A DNA stretch of 25,124 bases from Vanrija pseudolonga (GCF_020906515.1 NW_026944021.1:1-25124); one strand, 5' to 3'. Shown: positions 8,236 through 19,545, counted from the stretch's first letter. Translations and numbers: made by a program. Notes: generated by a model from the letters alone, not told the origin.

Positions 8236-9675
8236 CATATTACAACGCCAAGTTCCCCTAGCGTTACCCTGTTTCAACTTCAGAACAATTAATTATCCTG
8301 ACTAACAACTTATCTATTTAATTAACATTATCTATAAAGATGCCTTAGCTAAATTATAGTTAATTAAACTAAAATTATTTCATCTCTTCAAATCTCTCAG
8401 CCTGTGATGAGCAGTTAGTACACCCCAAAAGTTTTATTCACCGTGTCGTGGTGATACACGATTACTCGAAATTCCAGTATCATGTGAACGAATTCCAGTC
8501 CACAATTCATATATTAGTATTGGTTAGTGTTTAGCTCCTTCTTACGAAATTGCATCACTTTGATAAATACTGTTGTAGCACGTCTATAGCCCACCCCATA
8601 AGGACCATGAGGGTTTGTCATACTCCTTCTAAAATTAAGTAGTTTTTAATTTCTTGTTGAAATAATACTGTAAAGTTTAAATTTACAGCAAGGATTACGT
8701 TGAGTTTAACAGAACTAACTTCTCGCCTTACTAGCACTAACTTAGGACAACCATGCAATACCTGTATTTAGACCTTTTAAGATTAATAAATATACGAGGG
8801 GTGGTAAGATTTTACGCGGATTATCGTATTAAATAACATGCTCCACTTCGTTTGCTTTGAGGCTGTCTATTTATTTATGTTTCAGCGATGCCACTATACT
8901 CTACAGGTGGCAGATTTACCTCGTTAATTTAAATACTAGTTAATTTACTAATACTTGATCTGCATCGTTTACGGTTAGGAATAATGAGTTAACTAATCTC
9001 GGTCTCGACCCTAACTTTCGTACCTTACCGTCAATCTTTAACCAGCAACATGCTTACGCTCTTAGTAGTCATTTAAGTCTTTAAAGATATAACCTCTACT
9101 CTAAAAGTACTTGTCACCTCTATCAGATTCAAGTTATAAAAACCGGCTACGTACCCTTTACACCAACTTATATTTCTCATGGGTTGCTCTTCCCGTCTAA
9201 CCGAACCTGCTGGCACGGGCTTTAGGCAGAACTAATAAAGCCATAATCATCATTTATGACTTTTTATCAAATAGTAGTAATCTAATACTATTTGAATCTA
9301 AATTACTGGTTCACACTTTAGTGCATTGACCAATATTCTTCACTGCTGTGCATCAAACGACGCATTGGACTTTTTCATTTCCAATGTCATGTTCAAGACT
9401 TTCATCTTTCATTACCTATTATCGGCTTGTTAAGCTTAACCTCACCAACTACCTATTAGGAATTGAGCTAATCTTAAAGCGGAATTATTCCTTTTTATCC
9501 ATTATTTCTATGATCTTTAAGGTAATTTCTCAACATTACTGACCCCTACGCCATGGTTATACTATTATTGTAATAATAATTATTACTTTCTAACCATAAA
9601 ACTTGCATGTGTAAGATATCTAGATACCCATATAGATGTGCCATAATTAAACACTCCCTTATCTCTTTTCTTTAT
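8236..9675 (-). rRNA. rns: Small subunit ribosomal RNA
   Basis: Mitochondrial 16S-like rRNA, about 1.44 kb, on the minus strand. Landmarks in minus-strand sense: CTTACACATGCAAG near the 5' end (about 9602-9615), the 530 loop GTGCCAGCAGG (about 9207-9217), GTCCTTATGGGGTGGGCTAT then GACGTGCTACAA (about 8578-8606), the decoding region GGGGTGTACTAACTGC (about 8411-8426) and AGGGGAACTTGGCGTTG at the 3' end (about 8243-8259). The 5' and 3' ends are approximate. Open frames here, for example 9348-9542 on the plus strand, are spurious. Confidence 0.93.
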
Positions 9676-9753
9676 TAAAAGATTTGATTATAAAAATAAT
9701 CTTATTATATGTTTTTAAAAACATAGTTCTTGTTTATTACTTATAGTTTAATA

Positions 9754-9839
9754 CGGATTAAAGAGGATTCGAACCTCTGAACGCTATGAACGTTACTGTA
9801 TTTCAAGTACAGCGCCTTAGACCACTCGGCCATTAATCC
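9754..9839 (-). tRNA. trnS: tRNA-Ser (UGA)
   Basis: Class II tRNA on the minus strand: acceptor GGATTAA/TTAATCC, D stem GCC/GGC, anticodon stem CTGTA/TACAG with loop CTTGAAA (anticodon UGA), long variable arm, T arm AGAGG/CCTCT, discriminator G. It lies between orf57 and rns. Confidence 0.93.
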
Positions 9840-9935
9840 TTTTATATCAACTAAAATTTTTATGGTAAAAATTTTAAACTTAGTTACAGATCTATTTATA
9901 TGTTCTCTTATAATTATTATATAATACAAGATATC

Positions 9936-9942
9936 GGGGATT
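9936..9942 (-). terminator. AATCCCC tag after cox1-orf57 (minus strand)
   Basis: AATCCCCGATATC on the minus strand, 10 bases past the stop of orf57 and about 200 bases past cox1. Because the tag follows orf57 and not cox1, orf57 probably belongs to the cox1 transcript. Confidence 0.5.
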
Positions 9943-9952
9943 TTTAATATCT

Positions 9953-10126
9953 TTATTTTTTAAGAATTTTTTCAATAATCTTAGATACTCAATTTTGATC
10001 AGGTTTAACTAAAGGATGATTGCAATCCGATAGCCCTAATCTTTCAAACAAAGTTTTAGACCAGTAAATTTTATAATCATTAGCATCAATTTTAAATGTG
10101 TGTGAGTATGATTTAAGATTAAACAT
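9953..10126 (-). CDS. orf57, unknown small protein with one UGA
   Basis: Small reading frame just downstream of cox1 on the same strand. It opens MFNLKSYSHTFKIDANDYKI, continues YWSKTLFERLGLSDCNHPLV and ends KIIEKILKK-TAA: 57 residues if the one in-frame UGA (after KPDQN) is read as Trp. If UGA is a stop, the product has about 45 residues. A +1 step at UGA would enter another open frame of about 30 codons. The product is hydrophilic, Lys-rich at its C-terminus and without membrane helices. I do not recognise it. The gap to cox1 is 15 bases, and an AATCCCC tag follows the stop. Confidence 0.4.
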
Positions 10127-10141
10127 GAATTATATTCATCT

Positions 10142-11746
<1,605 letters not shown>

Positions 11747-11837
11747 TTATTGTTTCCTTATTTATAGTAACCTTGTATTAAAATATAGTAAAAAAGTTTA
11801 TATATATAGCTTCTTATAATTAAAGTACGTATTATCT

Positions 11838-11855
11838 ATAAAAGAAAGGTATAAA
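11838..11855 (+). promoter_or_regulatory. ATAAAAGAAAGGTATAAA motif upstream of cox3
   Basis: In the divergent cox1/cox3 spacer, on the cox3 strand, about 106 bases before its start. It closely matches copies at 19363 and 24011, each shortly before a new gene cluster. Candidate promoter or 5' processing site; inferred from position and repetition only. Confidence 0.35.
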
Positions 11856-11961
11856 TGTAAAGAATACTTTAACCTTGTTTATTAATTAAAGAAAGTAATA
11901 TAAATTTATTCAGATATTGGAAATTTGTATATAATAGTGATAAAACATACATATATATAAT

Positions 11962-12774
11962 ATGAATATTACTACGCTTAAAAAACAATTCCAAGCATAT
12001 CCATATCATATGGTAGAAGCATCACCTTGGCCATTATTAACATCATTTGCCGTAATGTCTATGATGGCTAGTGCTGTTCTATACTTCAATGGAGTAGCTT
12101 TAGGAGGTTTCCTATTAACATTAGGTTTCACATCAACACTATTCGCATTTATTTTCTGGTTCCGAGATATTGCAACAGAAGGTACATATTTAGGTGATCA
12201 CACATTAATCGTACAAAAAGGTTTAACACTAGGTGTAGCACTATTCATTGTTACAGAAACATTCTTCTTCCTTTCAATTTTCTGGGCTTACTTTCACTCA
12301 TCATTATCACCAACTGTTGAATTAGGATCACATTGGCCACCTGCAGGAATTGAAGCACTTAACCCGTTTGCTATTCCATTATTAAACACAATTCTACTTC
12401 TATCTTCTGGTGCATTTATTACATGGGCTCACCATGCACTTATCTTAGGTGATCGAAAAGCTGCTTTATATGGAACATTTATTACAATTGTACTAGCTGT
12501 TCTATTCACAGCCTTACAAGGTGTTGAATATGTAAATGCAGGATTCACAATTGCCGACGGAGTATATGGTTCATGTTTCTTCTTCGGTACAGGATTCCAT
12601 GGTCTACACGTAATTGTTGGAACAATTTTCATTGCAGTAGGTCTATACCGAATTTATAATTACTCAGTAACGGAAACACATCACATTGGTTATGAAGCAT
12701 CTATTCTATACTGGCATTTCGTTGATGTTGTTTGGTTATTCCTATATGTATCAATTTATTGGTGGGGAAGCTAA
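11962..12774 (+). CDS. cox3: Cytochrome c oxidase subunit 3
   Basis: Core subunit 3 of complex IV. 270 residues and seven helices. Family signatures are AYPYHMVEASPWPLLTSFA at the N-terminus, FWAYFHSSLSPTVELGSHWP in the middle, GTGFHGLHVIVGTIF and YWHFVDVVWLFLYVSIYWWG at the C-terminus. The start at 11962 is the usual M-N-x start. It ends in TAA. No AATCCCC tag follows directly; the next one comes after atp8, so cox3 and atp8 probably share a transcript. Confidence 0.98.
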   Translation: MNITTLKKQFQAYPYHMVEASPWPLLTSFAVMSMMASAVLYFNGVALGGFLLTLGFTSTLFAFIFWFRDIATEGTYLGDHTLIVQKGLTLGVALFIVTETFFFLSIFWAYFHSSLSPTVELGSHWPPAGIEALNPFAIPLLNTILLLSSGAFITWAHHALILGDRKAALYGTFITIVLAVLFTALQGVEYVNAGFTIADGVYGSCFFFGTGFHGLHVIVGTIFIAVGLYRIYNYSVTETHHIGYEASILYWHFVDVVWLFLYVSIYWWGS

Positions 12775-12900
12775 ATATAATTATAAATATAATTATATAT
12801 TAGACGTTTTTATAAATTAATATTACAAATTTAATATGAGTTTAAATTTTTTAAATATTACTTAGTTCTTTTCAGTAGGACCATTTATCTCTATAATTAT

Positions 12901-13047
12901 ATGCCACAATTATTACCATTCTACTTTGTAAATCAAATTACATGTGCTCTTCTAGGGTTATTCGCTATTACATATGTAATGTCAGTTTACATTCTTCCTG
13001 CTTTCGTACAATTACTAGCAACTCGAGTTTACATTACTCGACTATAA
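12901..13047 (+). CDS. atp8: ATP synthase F0 subunit 8
   Basis: Short membrane subunit of F0, 48 residues. It starts with the typical [12 protein letters not shown], has one helix (about 15-33) and a basic C-terminal tail (ATRVYITRL). It ends in TAA at 13045-13047 and lies 126 bases after cox3. An AATTCCCC tag follows 5 bases past the stop. Confidence 0.95.
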   Translation: MPQLLPFYFVNQITCALLGLFAITYVMSVYILPAFVQLLATRVYITRL

Positions 13048-13052
13048 TAAAT

Positions 13053-13060
13053 AATTCCCC
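13053..13060 (+). terminator. AATTCCCC tag after atp8
   Basis: Variant AATTCCCCG copy 5 bases past the atp8 stop, before tRNA-Arg. The nad5 copy shares the extra T and the following G. Confidence 0.5.
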
Positions 13061-13094
13061 GTATTAAAAGTAATAAAGATATTAAATAAATAAA

Positions 13095-13165
13095 GGGGAT
13101 ATAGTGAAACGGCATCACGACCAGTTTCTACCTGGGAAGTATCAGTTCGATTCTGATTAGCTCCA
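13095..13165 (+). tRNA. trnR: tRNA-Arg (UCU)
   Basis: Acceptor GGGGATA/TAGCTCC with one A·G mismatch at pair 5-68, D stem GTGA/TCAC, anticodon loop TTTCTAC (anticodon UCU, reads AGR), T arm ATCAG/CTGAT, discriminator A. Confidence 0.85.
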
Positions 13166-13177
13166 TTTCAATTTTGC

Positions 13178-13190
13178 TTAAAAGAAGGAT
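13178..13190 (+). promoter_or_regulatory. TTAAAAGAAGGAT motif upstream of nad4
   Basis: TWAAAAGAARG-type motif about 53 bases before nad4 and just after tRNA-Arg. Candidate promoter or leader processing site. Confidence 0.25.
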
Positions 13191-13242
13191 TTATGGAATC
13201 ATGAATTTCATTTAATCTTAGGGTTAAATTTTTAATAAAAAA

Positions 13243-14703
13243 ATGTTAACAACATTATTACTTATTCCAATTATTGGGATTCTGTTTATTCTTCCATTAA
13301 AAGATGAAGAAAATGTCAGACTAATTAAAAAAATTGGTCTAGTCGTATCAATTATCAACTTTATTGTTTCTATTGTATTATGGGCAAAATTTGACTCATC
13401 TGCATTAGGGTATCAATTCGTACAAGAATTTAATCATTTAGATTTCTTTCATTTAAATATTGGTATTGATGGAATTAGTTTATATTTCGTACTTCTAACT
13501 ACATTCATTACTCCAATTTGTATTCTATCTAATTGGGATAATTTAAGTTTTGGTTATAAATATTATATTATTGCATTTTTATTAATGGAAACATTATTAA
13601 TTGCTGTATTCGTAGTATTAGATCTTCTTGCTTTCTATGTATTCTTCGAAGCTGTACTAATTCCTATGTTCCTTGTAGTAGGTATTTGGGGTGGATCTTC
13701 AACTCGAATTCGAGCCTCATTTTTACTATTCCTTTATACTTTAGCTGGATCATTATTTATGTTATTAGCTATTATGGTTATTTATTACAATGTAGGAAGT
13801 ACAGATTTTACAATTATTTCTCTTTCAGAAATTAGTTTCGAAAGTCAAATAATTTTATGGTTAGCTTTTTTCTTATCATTTGCAGTAAAAACTCCTCTAG
13901 TTCCATTTCACATGTGGCTTCCTCGAGCTCATGCTGAAGCACCTCTAGCAGGTTCTATTTTACTAGCAGGACTGTTCCTAAAATTAAGAACATACGGTTT
14001 CCTTCGAGTATTAATTAATTTCTTACCAGATGCAACAGATTACTTTTCACCATTAGTTAAAACAATTGCAATTGTGACACTAATTTATTCATCACTTGCA
14101 ACAATTCGACAAACCGATTTTAAAGCATTAGTAGCTTACTCATCTATTAGCCATATGGCTATTGTAGTACTAGGATTATTCTCTAATACTATTATTGGAA
14201 TTGAAGGTGCAATTGCTTTATCAATTGCACATGGGTTTATTTCACCGGCTATGTTCACTTTAGTGGGTGGTGTAGTATATGATCGAACTCACACTCGAAT
14301 TATTCGATATCACCGAGGTTTAGCTGTTTATATGCCTGTATTTGCATTTTTATTCTTCGTAACAACAATGTGTAATATGGGAGTTCCTCTATCACTTAAC
14401 TGGGCAGGTGAATTCTTATCATTAGCTGGAGTATTCCAACAATCTCCTGTAATTGGTGTATTAGCATCTACAAGTATTGTATTATCAGCATGTTATAGTA
14501 TTTTCTTATTTAATCGAATGGCCTTCGGTTCATATTCAAAATACTTACCACAATTACCAGATGTATCACGACGAGAATTTGTTATCCTATTTGTATTAAT
14601 CTTACCTGCAGTAATCTTTGGACTATTCCCTAATATTATTCTAGCTGATTTACATACTAGTGTATCACAATTATTATATAATCCCCATATCTCTGTCATT
14701 TAA
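13243..14703 (+). CDS. nad4: NADH dehydrogenase subunit 4
   Basis: Antiporter-like, proton-pumping membrane subunit of complex I. 486 residues, normal length, about 13-14 helices. Typical parts are the conserved helix with LAFYVFFEAVLIPMFLVVGI (E of helix 5), the TM7-8 region KTPLVPFHMWLPRAHAEAP and KALVAYSSISHM. It ends in TAA. The AATCCCC tag is unusual here: it overlaps the coding sequence near the C-terminus (14680-14686), where it encodes part of NPHISVI. A palindrome starts 6 bases past the stop. Confidence 0.98.
   Translation: MLTTLLLIPIIGILFILPLKDEENVRLIKKIGLVVSIINFIVSIVLWAKFDSSALGYQFVQEFNHLDFFHLNIGIDGISLYFVLLTTFITPICILSNWDNLSFGYKYYIIAFLLMETLLIAVFVVLDLLAFYVFFEAVLIPMFLVVGIWGGSSTRIRASFLLFLYTLAGSLFMLLAIMVIYYNVGSTDFTIISLSEISFESQIILWLAFFLSFAVKTPLVPFHMWLPRAHAEAPLAGSILLAGLFLKLRTYGFLRVLINFLPDATDYFSPLVKTIAIVTLIYSSLATIRQTDFKALVAYSSISHMAIVVLGLFSNTIIGIEGAIALSIAHGFISPAMFTLVGGVVYDRTHTRIIRYHRGLAVYMPVFAFLFFVTTMCNMGVPLSLNWAGEFLSLAGVFQQSPVIGVLASTSIVLSACYSIFLFNRMAFGSYSKYLPQLPDVSRREFVILFVLILPAVIFGLFPNIILADLHTSVSQLLYNPHISVI
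14680..14686 (+). terminator. AATCCCC tag inside the nad4 3' end
   Basis: Same tag, but inside the last codons of nad4 (17 bases before the end), followed by the palindrome at 14709-14734. The only copy that overlaps a coding sequence; if RNA were cut at the tag itself, nad4 mRNA would lose its stop, so cleavage or termination would have to lie downstream. Confidence 0.4.
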
Positions 14704-14708
14704 TAAAC

Positions 14709-14734
14709 AATTTTAATATTTAAATATTAAAATT
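14709..14734 (+). repeat. 26-base perfect palindrome after nad4
   Basis: Perfect inverted repeat of the arm AATTTTAATATTT, 6 bases past the nad4 stop. Likely a transcript-end hairpin, like those after rnl and the cox2 unit. Confidence 0.65.
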
Positions 14735-15214
14735 TAAATCTAATAAATTAATTATTAGACATGATTTTACTATTATCTCTATCATATAAATATATACTAA
14801 GTACTCTTAGGTACAATATGTTATATCATTATAACTAAAAATAAAATTACTATTTAAAAAGTATAACTAGAATTTTAGATTTATAGATAAATTAAAATAA
14901 TTGTTGTTCTTTTCTAAGTTATAAATTGTTTTAATAACTGATAATGAACTTATGTTTATATTAAGATTATATAAGTCAATTATCAAAGTAATTTAGGATA
15001 GTTTTACACTCTAGATTTACCAAAAAATATAAAGTAAAATAACTAAATATATTAATATATTTATCTTTCATTTATAATATTGGATATTTTATTAATAGAT
15101 TAATCTTATTAACTGTTTAATTAATATTTATCTTAATATATAATTTAATCCTCTTAAATTATATATTAAAAGTAATAGATTTATTAAATAATAACTGATA
15201 ATTAAACAATTAAA
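14735..15214. other. AT-rich spacer between nad4 and tRNA-Ile
   Basis: About 480 bases of very AT-rich sequence. I see no open frame of note, no tRNA and no conserved RNA motif. It is the longest gene-free stretch in the window, so it is a candidate for a replication or promoter region, but no motif shows that. Confidence 0.6.
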
Positions 15215-15285
15215 GGGCGCATAGTATAATGGTAGTACATATTGCTGATATCGATACAGTAGAGGTTCAATTCCTCTTGGGCCTA
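15215..15285 (+). tRNA. trnI: tRNA-Ile (GAU)
   Basis: Acceptor GGGCGCA/TGGGCCT with one G·G mismatch at pair 5-68, anticodon stem TATTG/CGATA with loop CTGATAT (anticodon GAU), T arm AGAGG/CCTCT, discriminator A. Confidence 0.88.
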
Positions 15286-15435
15286 AAGATGGTATCTAAT
15301 TATTTAAATATAATGAAATACTAAAATATAAATATATATTGGTAAAATTCTGACTCTGTTAGATAATTATTAATTTTAATATCTTCGGATAAATAAACAT
15401 AAATTTTAGTAAATGTTTACAAAAATAAAAACTAA

Positions 15436-16596
15436 ATGCGACTATTAAAACAAAGTAAACTATTAAGTATCGTTAACAGTTATGTTGTAGATTCTCCACA
15501 ACCTTCAAACCTTAGCTACATGTGGAACTTCGGTTCATTATTAGCTACATGTCTAGGGTTACAAATTGTAACAGGTATTATTTTAGCCATGCACTATACA
15601 CCTAATGTTGATCTTGCATTCATTTCAGTAGAACACATTATGCGAGATGTTAACTATGGATGGTTAATTCGATATTTACATGCTAACGGAGCTTCATTCT
15701 TCTTCATTTTCGTATATCTTCACATTGGACGAGGTATGTATTATGGATCATATAAATCACCACGAATTTTACCATGGTCAATTGGAGTAATTATCTTAGT
15801 ACTTATGATGGGTACAGCATTCCTAGGTTATGTATTACCTTATGGACAAATGTCACTATGGGGGGCTACAGTAATTACTAACATGCTTTCAGCTATTCCA
15901 TGGATTGGAACAGATTTTGTACAATTCGTATGGGGGGGATTCTCTGTAAATAATGCAACACTTAACCGATTCTTCTCACTACATTACTTACTACCATTCA
16001 TTCTTGCAGCATTAGCACTACTTCACATGATGACACTTCATGTTAACGGTAGTGGAAACCCTTTAGGTATTAGTTCAAACGCTGACCGAATTCCAATGCA
16101 TCCATATTATATGTTCAAAGATCTAATTACAATTTTCTTATTCTTCTTAGCTATGGCTATTATTGTAATGTATCTACCTAATGTAATGGGACACAGTGAT
16201 AATTATATCCCTGCTAACCCTATGCAAACACCACCTTCAATTGTACCAGAATGGTATCTTCTACCATATTATGCTATTCTACGATCAATTCCTAATAAAT
16301 TATTAGGAGTAATTGGTATGCTAGGATCATTATTAATTCTTCTTGCAATGCCTATTCTAGATACATCTCGAATTCGAGGATCTCAATTCCGACCTTTAAT
16401 GCGATTTGCATTCTGGGTATTCGTAACAGATTTCTTCTTACTAATGTATTTAGGATCACAACACGCTGAAGAACCTTACATTACTATTGGTGCAATTGCG
16501 ACTGTTGTATATTTCGGATGGTTCCTAGTAGTATTACCTGTAATTGGAGTAATTGAAAATACTCTAATGGATATTGCAACAGATAAAAAATCATAA
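15436..16596 (+). CDS. cob: Cytochrome b
   Basis: Catalytic membrane subunit of complex III, which oxidises ubiquinol at Qo and reduces quinone at Qi. 386 residues, eight helices, no intron. Heme ligands are H82 and H183 (b-low) and H96 and H197 (b-high). The Qo-site motif PEWY is at 271-274. The N-terminus [20 protein letters not shown] is typical of fungi. It ends in TAA and is followed 7 bases later by an AATCCCC tag. A spacer of 150 bases separates it from tRNA-Ile. Confidence 0.99.
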   Translation: MRLLKQSKLLSIVNSYVVDSPQPSNLSYMWNFGSLLATCLGLQIVTGIILAMHYTPNVDLAFISVEHIMRDVNYGWLIRYLHANGASFFFIFVYLHIGRGMYYGSYKSPRILPWSIGVIILVLMMGTAFLGYVLPYGQMSLWGATVITNMLSAIPWIGTDFVQFVWGGFSVNNATLNRFFSLHYLLPFILAALALLHMMTLHVNGSGNPLGISSNADRIPMHPYYMFKDLITIFLFFLAMAIIVMYLPNVMGHSDNYIPANPMQTPPSIVPEWYLLPYYAILRSIPNKLLGVIGMLGSLLILLAMPILDTSRIRGSQFRPLMRFAFWVFVTDFFLLMYLGSQHAEEPYITIGAIATVVYFGWFLVVLPVIGVIENTLMDIATDKKS

Positions 16597-16603
16597 TAAT
16601 GAA

Positions 16604-16610
16604 AATCCCC
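16604..16610 (+). terminator. AATCCCC tag after cob
   Basis: AATCCCCGG, 7 bases past the cob stop. The AT-rich spacer up to tRNA-Asp (about 200 bases) shows no other gene. Confidence 0.5.
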
Positions 16611-16792
16611 GGCAAGAGTTTATTATTTAGTAATATCTTAATAAGGTATTTATAAGAGAGTTATCCCTAACTATTTTAATAAAAGGCTTATTCTAGTCAA
16701 ATATATAATAAAGTAAATATAAATATTTATAATTATAACTACAATTACGATTTAATATATTTCTTTATATGGAATATATTAACTATATTATT

Positions 16793-16810
16793 TTTAAAAG
16801 AAAAGGGTAT
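16793..16810 (+). promoter_or_regulatory. TTTAAAAGAAAAGGGTAT motif before tRNA-Asp
   Basis: TWAAAAGAARG-type motif ending 3 bases before tRNA-Asp. Candidate promoter or 5' processing element of the tRNA-Asp/nad4L-nad5 unit. Confidence 0.25.
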
Positions 16811-16813
16811 AAA

Positions 16814-16886
16814 GGGAAAGTAGTATAATGGTTAATGCACCATCTTGTCATGATGGGCTATGCCGGTTCGAATCCGGTCTTTCTCG
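16814..16886 (+). tRNA. trnD: tRNA-Asp (GUC)
   Basis: Acceptor GGGAAAG/CTTTCTC, anticodon stem CCATC/GATGG with loop TTGTCAT (anticodon GUC), T arm GCCGG/CCGGT, discriminator G. Confidence 0.93.
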
Positions 16887-17048
16887 GTAAAACACTTATT
16901 TATAAGAGTATTTAATAATTCATCTCTATTTTTAATATAGGGAGATAACGTATTTTATATCACCAGACATTTTATCTATTCTACGCATTGTTACTAAAGT
17001 AACAAATAACATAACAAAAATATCATATGTATAATTATTATAATAATA

Positions 17049-17315
17049 ATGACACTATCTTTAGTACTATTCCTCATTGGAATTTTAGGTTTTATCCTTA
17101 ACCGAAAAAACATTATCTTAATGATTATTTCTATTGAAATGATGTTACTTGCTGTAACTCTTTTAGTATTGGTAAGTTCATATCAATTTGATGATATTAT
17201 TGGACAAACTTATAGTGTATACATTATTGCCATTGCAGGTGCAGAATCCGCAATTGGTTTAGGTATTCTGGTAGCATACTACCGATTACGAGGAAACATT
17301 TCACTTCGAACATAA
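17049..17315 (+). CDS. nad4L: NADH dehydrogenase subunit 4L
   Basis: Small three-helix complex I subunit (NuoK homologue). 88 residues, normal length. Typical are SIEMMLLAVTLLVLV (with the conserved Glu) and AGAESAIGLGILVAYYRLRG. The last A of its TAA is the first base of the nad5 ATG, a one-base overlap common in fungi that implies co-translation. Confidence 0.97.
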   Translation: MTLSLVLFLIGILGFILNRKNIILMIISIEMMLLAVTLLVLVSSYQFDDIIGQTYSVYIIAIAGAESAIGLGILVAYYRLRGNISLRT

Positions 17316-19324
17316 TGTATCTAGCTATTCTCGCTTTACCCATGTTTGGATCAGCTGTAGCTGGTCTACTTGGACGAAAAATTGGTGTCACAGGGGCACA
17401 TATTGTGACAACAGGATGTCTAATAAGTAGTGCATTACTTGCATTAGTAGCATTTTATGAAGTTGGTTTATGCGGTTCACCTGTATCAATTGAATTATTT
17501 AGTTGGATTGATTCAGAATTCTTATTAGTTAATTGGGGGTTCTTATTTGATAGTTTAACAGTATCTATGCTAATCCCTGTGCTTATTGTTTCATCACTTG
17601 TTCATTTATATTCTATCTCATATATGGCAGAAGATCCTCACAATCAACGATTTTTTTCATATCTATCTATGTTCACATTCTTCATGTTAATTCTTGTAGC
17701 TGGAGATAATTACCTAATTCTATTCGTAGGTTGGGAAGGTATTGGTATTTCTTCATATTTATTAATTAACTTCTGGTATACTCGAATTCAAGCTAATAAA
17801 TCAGGTATTAAAGCTCTAACTGTTAACCGAGTTGGTGATATGTTCTTATCAATTGGATTTTTCGCTATTTTATGGGTATTCGGTAACCTTGACTATGCCA
17901 CAGTATTCAGTATTGCACCATTAATGAATGAAACAGCAATTACTATTATTGGACTTCTTCTTCTAATTGGTGCTATGGCTAAATCAGCTCAATTAGGATT
18001 ACATACTTGGCTTCCTGATGCTATGGAAGGACCAACTCCTGTATCTGCTCTAATTCATGCTGCTACACTTGTAACAGCTGGAGTATATTTAATGCTTCGA
18101 TCATCTCCGATTATTGAATATGGACCAACTGTTCTTATTGTAATTACATGGGTTGGTGCTTTAACAGCATTCTTTGCTGCTACAACAGGATTATTACAAA
18201 ATGACTTAAAACGAGTAATTGCTTACTCAACTTGTTCACAAATGGGGTATTTATTCATAGCAGTAGGGTTAAGTCAATATAACGTAGCTCTATTCCATTT
18301 AGTTAACCACGCTTTCTTCAAAGCTCTTCTATTCTTAGCGGCAGGTGCAGTTATTCATGGAATAGCAGATCAACAAGATTTACGACGACTTGGTGGTCTA
18401 GTGAATTTCTTACCATTTACATATACAGCAATTTTAATTGGTTCACTGTCATTAATGGCATTTCCATTCTTAACAGGGTTCTACTCTAAAGATTTAATTC
18501 TAGAAGTGGCATTAGGTCAATACGAAGTATCAGGTAACTTAGCATACTGGTTAGGAACTATTTCTGCAGTATTTACAGCATTCTACAGTTTCCGATTAAT
18601 TTCTCTAACATTCTTTACATATCCAAATGCACCTAAAACAGATTATTTACATGCTCATGAAGCACCTATGATTATTATTATTCCTTTAGTAATCCTATCA
18701 ATTCTATCAATTGGATTCGGTTATATTGCTAAAGATGCATATGTAGGTGTAGGTACAGATTTCTTATCTACATCATTATTCCAACATCCAGATCATATCT
18801 CATTAATTGAAGCAGAATTTGGTCTTCCATTATTCTTAAAATTACTTCCAGCTATTGGAAGTCTTTTAGGAGCTGGATTAGCTTTATATTTATATCATGT
18901 TACACCTCTATTTACAATTCAATTAACAGATAGTAATTTAGGTAAAGCTATTTATAAATTCTTAAACGGAAAATGGCTTATTGATAATGTATATAATGGA
19001 TTAATTATTAGCGGAAGTCTAGGATTAGGACATGTAATTTCTAAAGTAATTGATCGAGGTATTATTGAATTAGTTGGACCATGGGGTCTAAGTAATGTAT
19101 TAACAAATACAGGACGAAATATTGCAAGTTATGACACAGGTATTATTACAAGTTACGCATTATATATTATTCTAGGATTAATTTCATTCATTTTCTTATT
19201 ATTTGCCCCTATCCTTCTTGGAGGTTCACTAGAATCAGTATTTGGTGGGGATATTGGTTTAATTCTAGTATATTTAAGCGCTCTTGTTCTTCTACCTACA
19301 GTAAGATCATCATCTTCAAAATAA
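17315..19324 (+). CDS. nad5: NADH dehydrogenase subunit 5
   Basis: Largest antiporter-like subunit of complex I. 669 residues, normal length, with a long lateral helix near the C-terminus. Typical parts are VGWEGIGISSYLLINFWYTR, the QLGLHTWLPDAMEGPTPVSA loop, LIHAATLVTAGVYL and KRVIAYSTCSQMGYLF. It overlaps nad4L by one base and ends in TAA. An AATTCCCC tag follows, framed by an inverted repeat. Confidence 0.98.
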   Translation: MYLAILALPMFGSAVAGLLGRKIGVTGAHIVTTGCLISSALLALVAFYEVGLCGSPVSIELFSWIDSEFLLVNWGFLFDSLTVSMLIPVLIVSSLVHLYSISYMAEDPHNQRFFSYLSMFTFFMLILVAGDNYLILFVGWEGIGISSYLLINFWYTRIQANKSGIKALTVNRVGDMFLSIGFFAILWVFGNLDYATVFSIAPLMNETAITIIGLLLLIGAMAKSAQLGLHTWLPDAMEGPTPVSALIHAATLVTAGVYLMLRSSPIIEYGPTVLIVITWVGALTAFFAATTGLLQNDLKRVIAYSTCSQMGYLFIAVGLSQYNVALFHLVNHAFFKALLFLAAGAVIHGIADQQDLRRLGGLVNFLPFTYTAILIGSLSLMAFPFLTGFYSKDLILEVALGQYEVSGNLAYWLGTISAVFTAFYSFRLISLTFFTYPNAPKTDYLHAHEAPMIIIIPLVILSILSIGFGYIAKDAYVGVGTDFLSTSLFQHPDHISLIEAEFGLPLFLKLLPAIGSLLGAGLALYLYHVTPLFTIQLTDSNLGKAIYKFLNGKWLIDNVYNGLIISGSLGLGHVISKVIDRGIIELVGPWGLSNVLTNTGRNIASYDTGIITSYALYIILGLISFIFLLFAPILLGGSLESVFGGDIGLILVYLSALVLLPTVRSSSSK

Positions 19325-19326
19325 AC

Positions 19327-19349
19327 ATTTTAATTCCCCGAATTAAAAT
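19327..19349 (+). terminator. AATTCCCC tag in a hairpin after nad5
   Basis: ATTTTAATT and AATTAAAAT form a nine-base-pair stem around a CCCCG loop, directly after the nad5 stop. Shows the tag presented in a loop. Confidence 0.55.
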
Positions 19350-19362
19350 TTTATAAAAGTGA

Positions 19363-19380
19363 GATAAAAGAAAGATAAAC
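19363..19380 (+). promoter_or_regulatory. GATAAAAGAAAGATAAAC motif before tRNA-Pro
   Basis: TWAAAAGAARG-type motif lying between the nad5 tag and tRNA-Pro, with its last base at tRNA position 1. Candidate promoter or 5' processing element. Confidence 0.3.
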
Positions 19381-19452
19381 AGATGGAAGTCTATTTGGTA
19401 GGACGCTATTTTTGGGTAATAGAGTTTCCAGGTTCGAGCCCTGGTCATCTGA
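19380..19452 (+). tRNA. trnP: tRNA-Pro (UGG)
   Basis: Acceptor CAGATGG/TCATCTG, anticodon stem CTATT/AATAG with loop TTTGGGT (anticodon UGG), T arm CCAGG/CCTGG, discriminator A. Confidence 0.92.
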
Positions 19453-19471
19453 AGATATATATATTTTTATA

Positions 19472-19545
19472 AAGTTGTCATAGCTCAACGGTTAGAGCAG
19501 GATACTGTTAATATCAAGACCAGAGTTCGACTCTCTGTGACGACT
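19472..19545 (+). tRNA. trnN: tRNA-Asn (GUU)
   Basis: Acceptor GTTGTCA/TGACGAC, anticodon loop CTGTTAA (anticodon GUU), T arm CAGAG/CTCTG, discriminator T. Confidence 0.9.

Noticed and set aside
9348-9542. Plus-strand open frame of 64 codons
   Set aside because: It is antisense to rns and has no start context or family resemblance.
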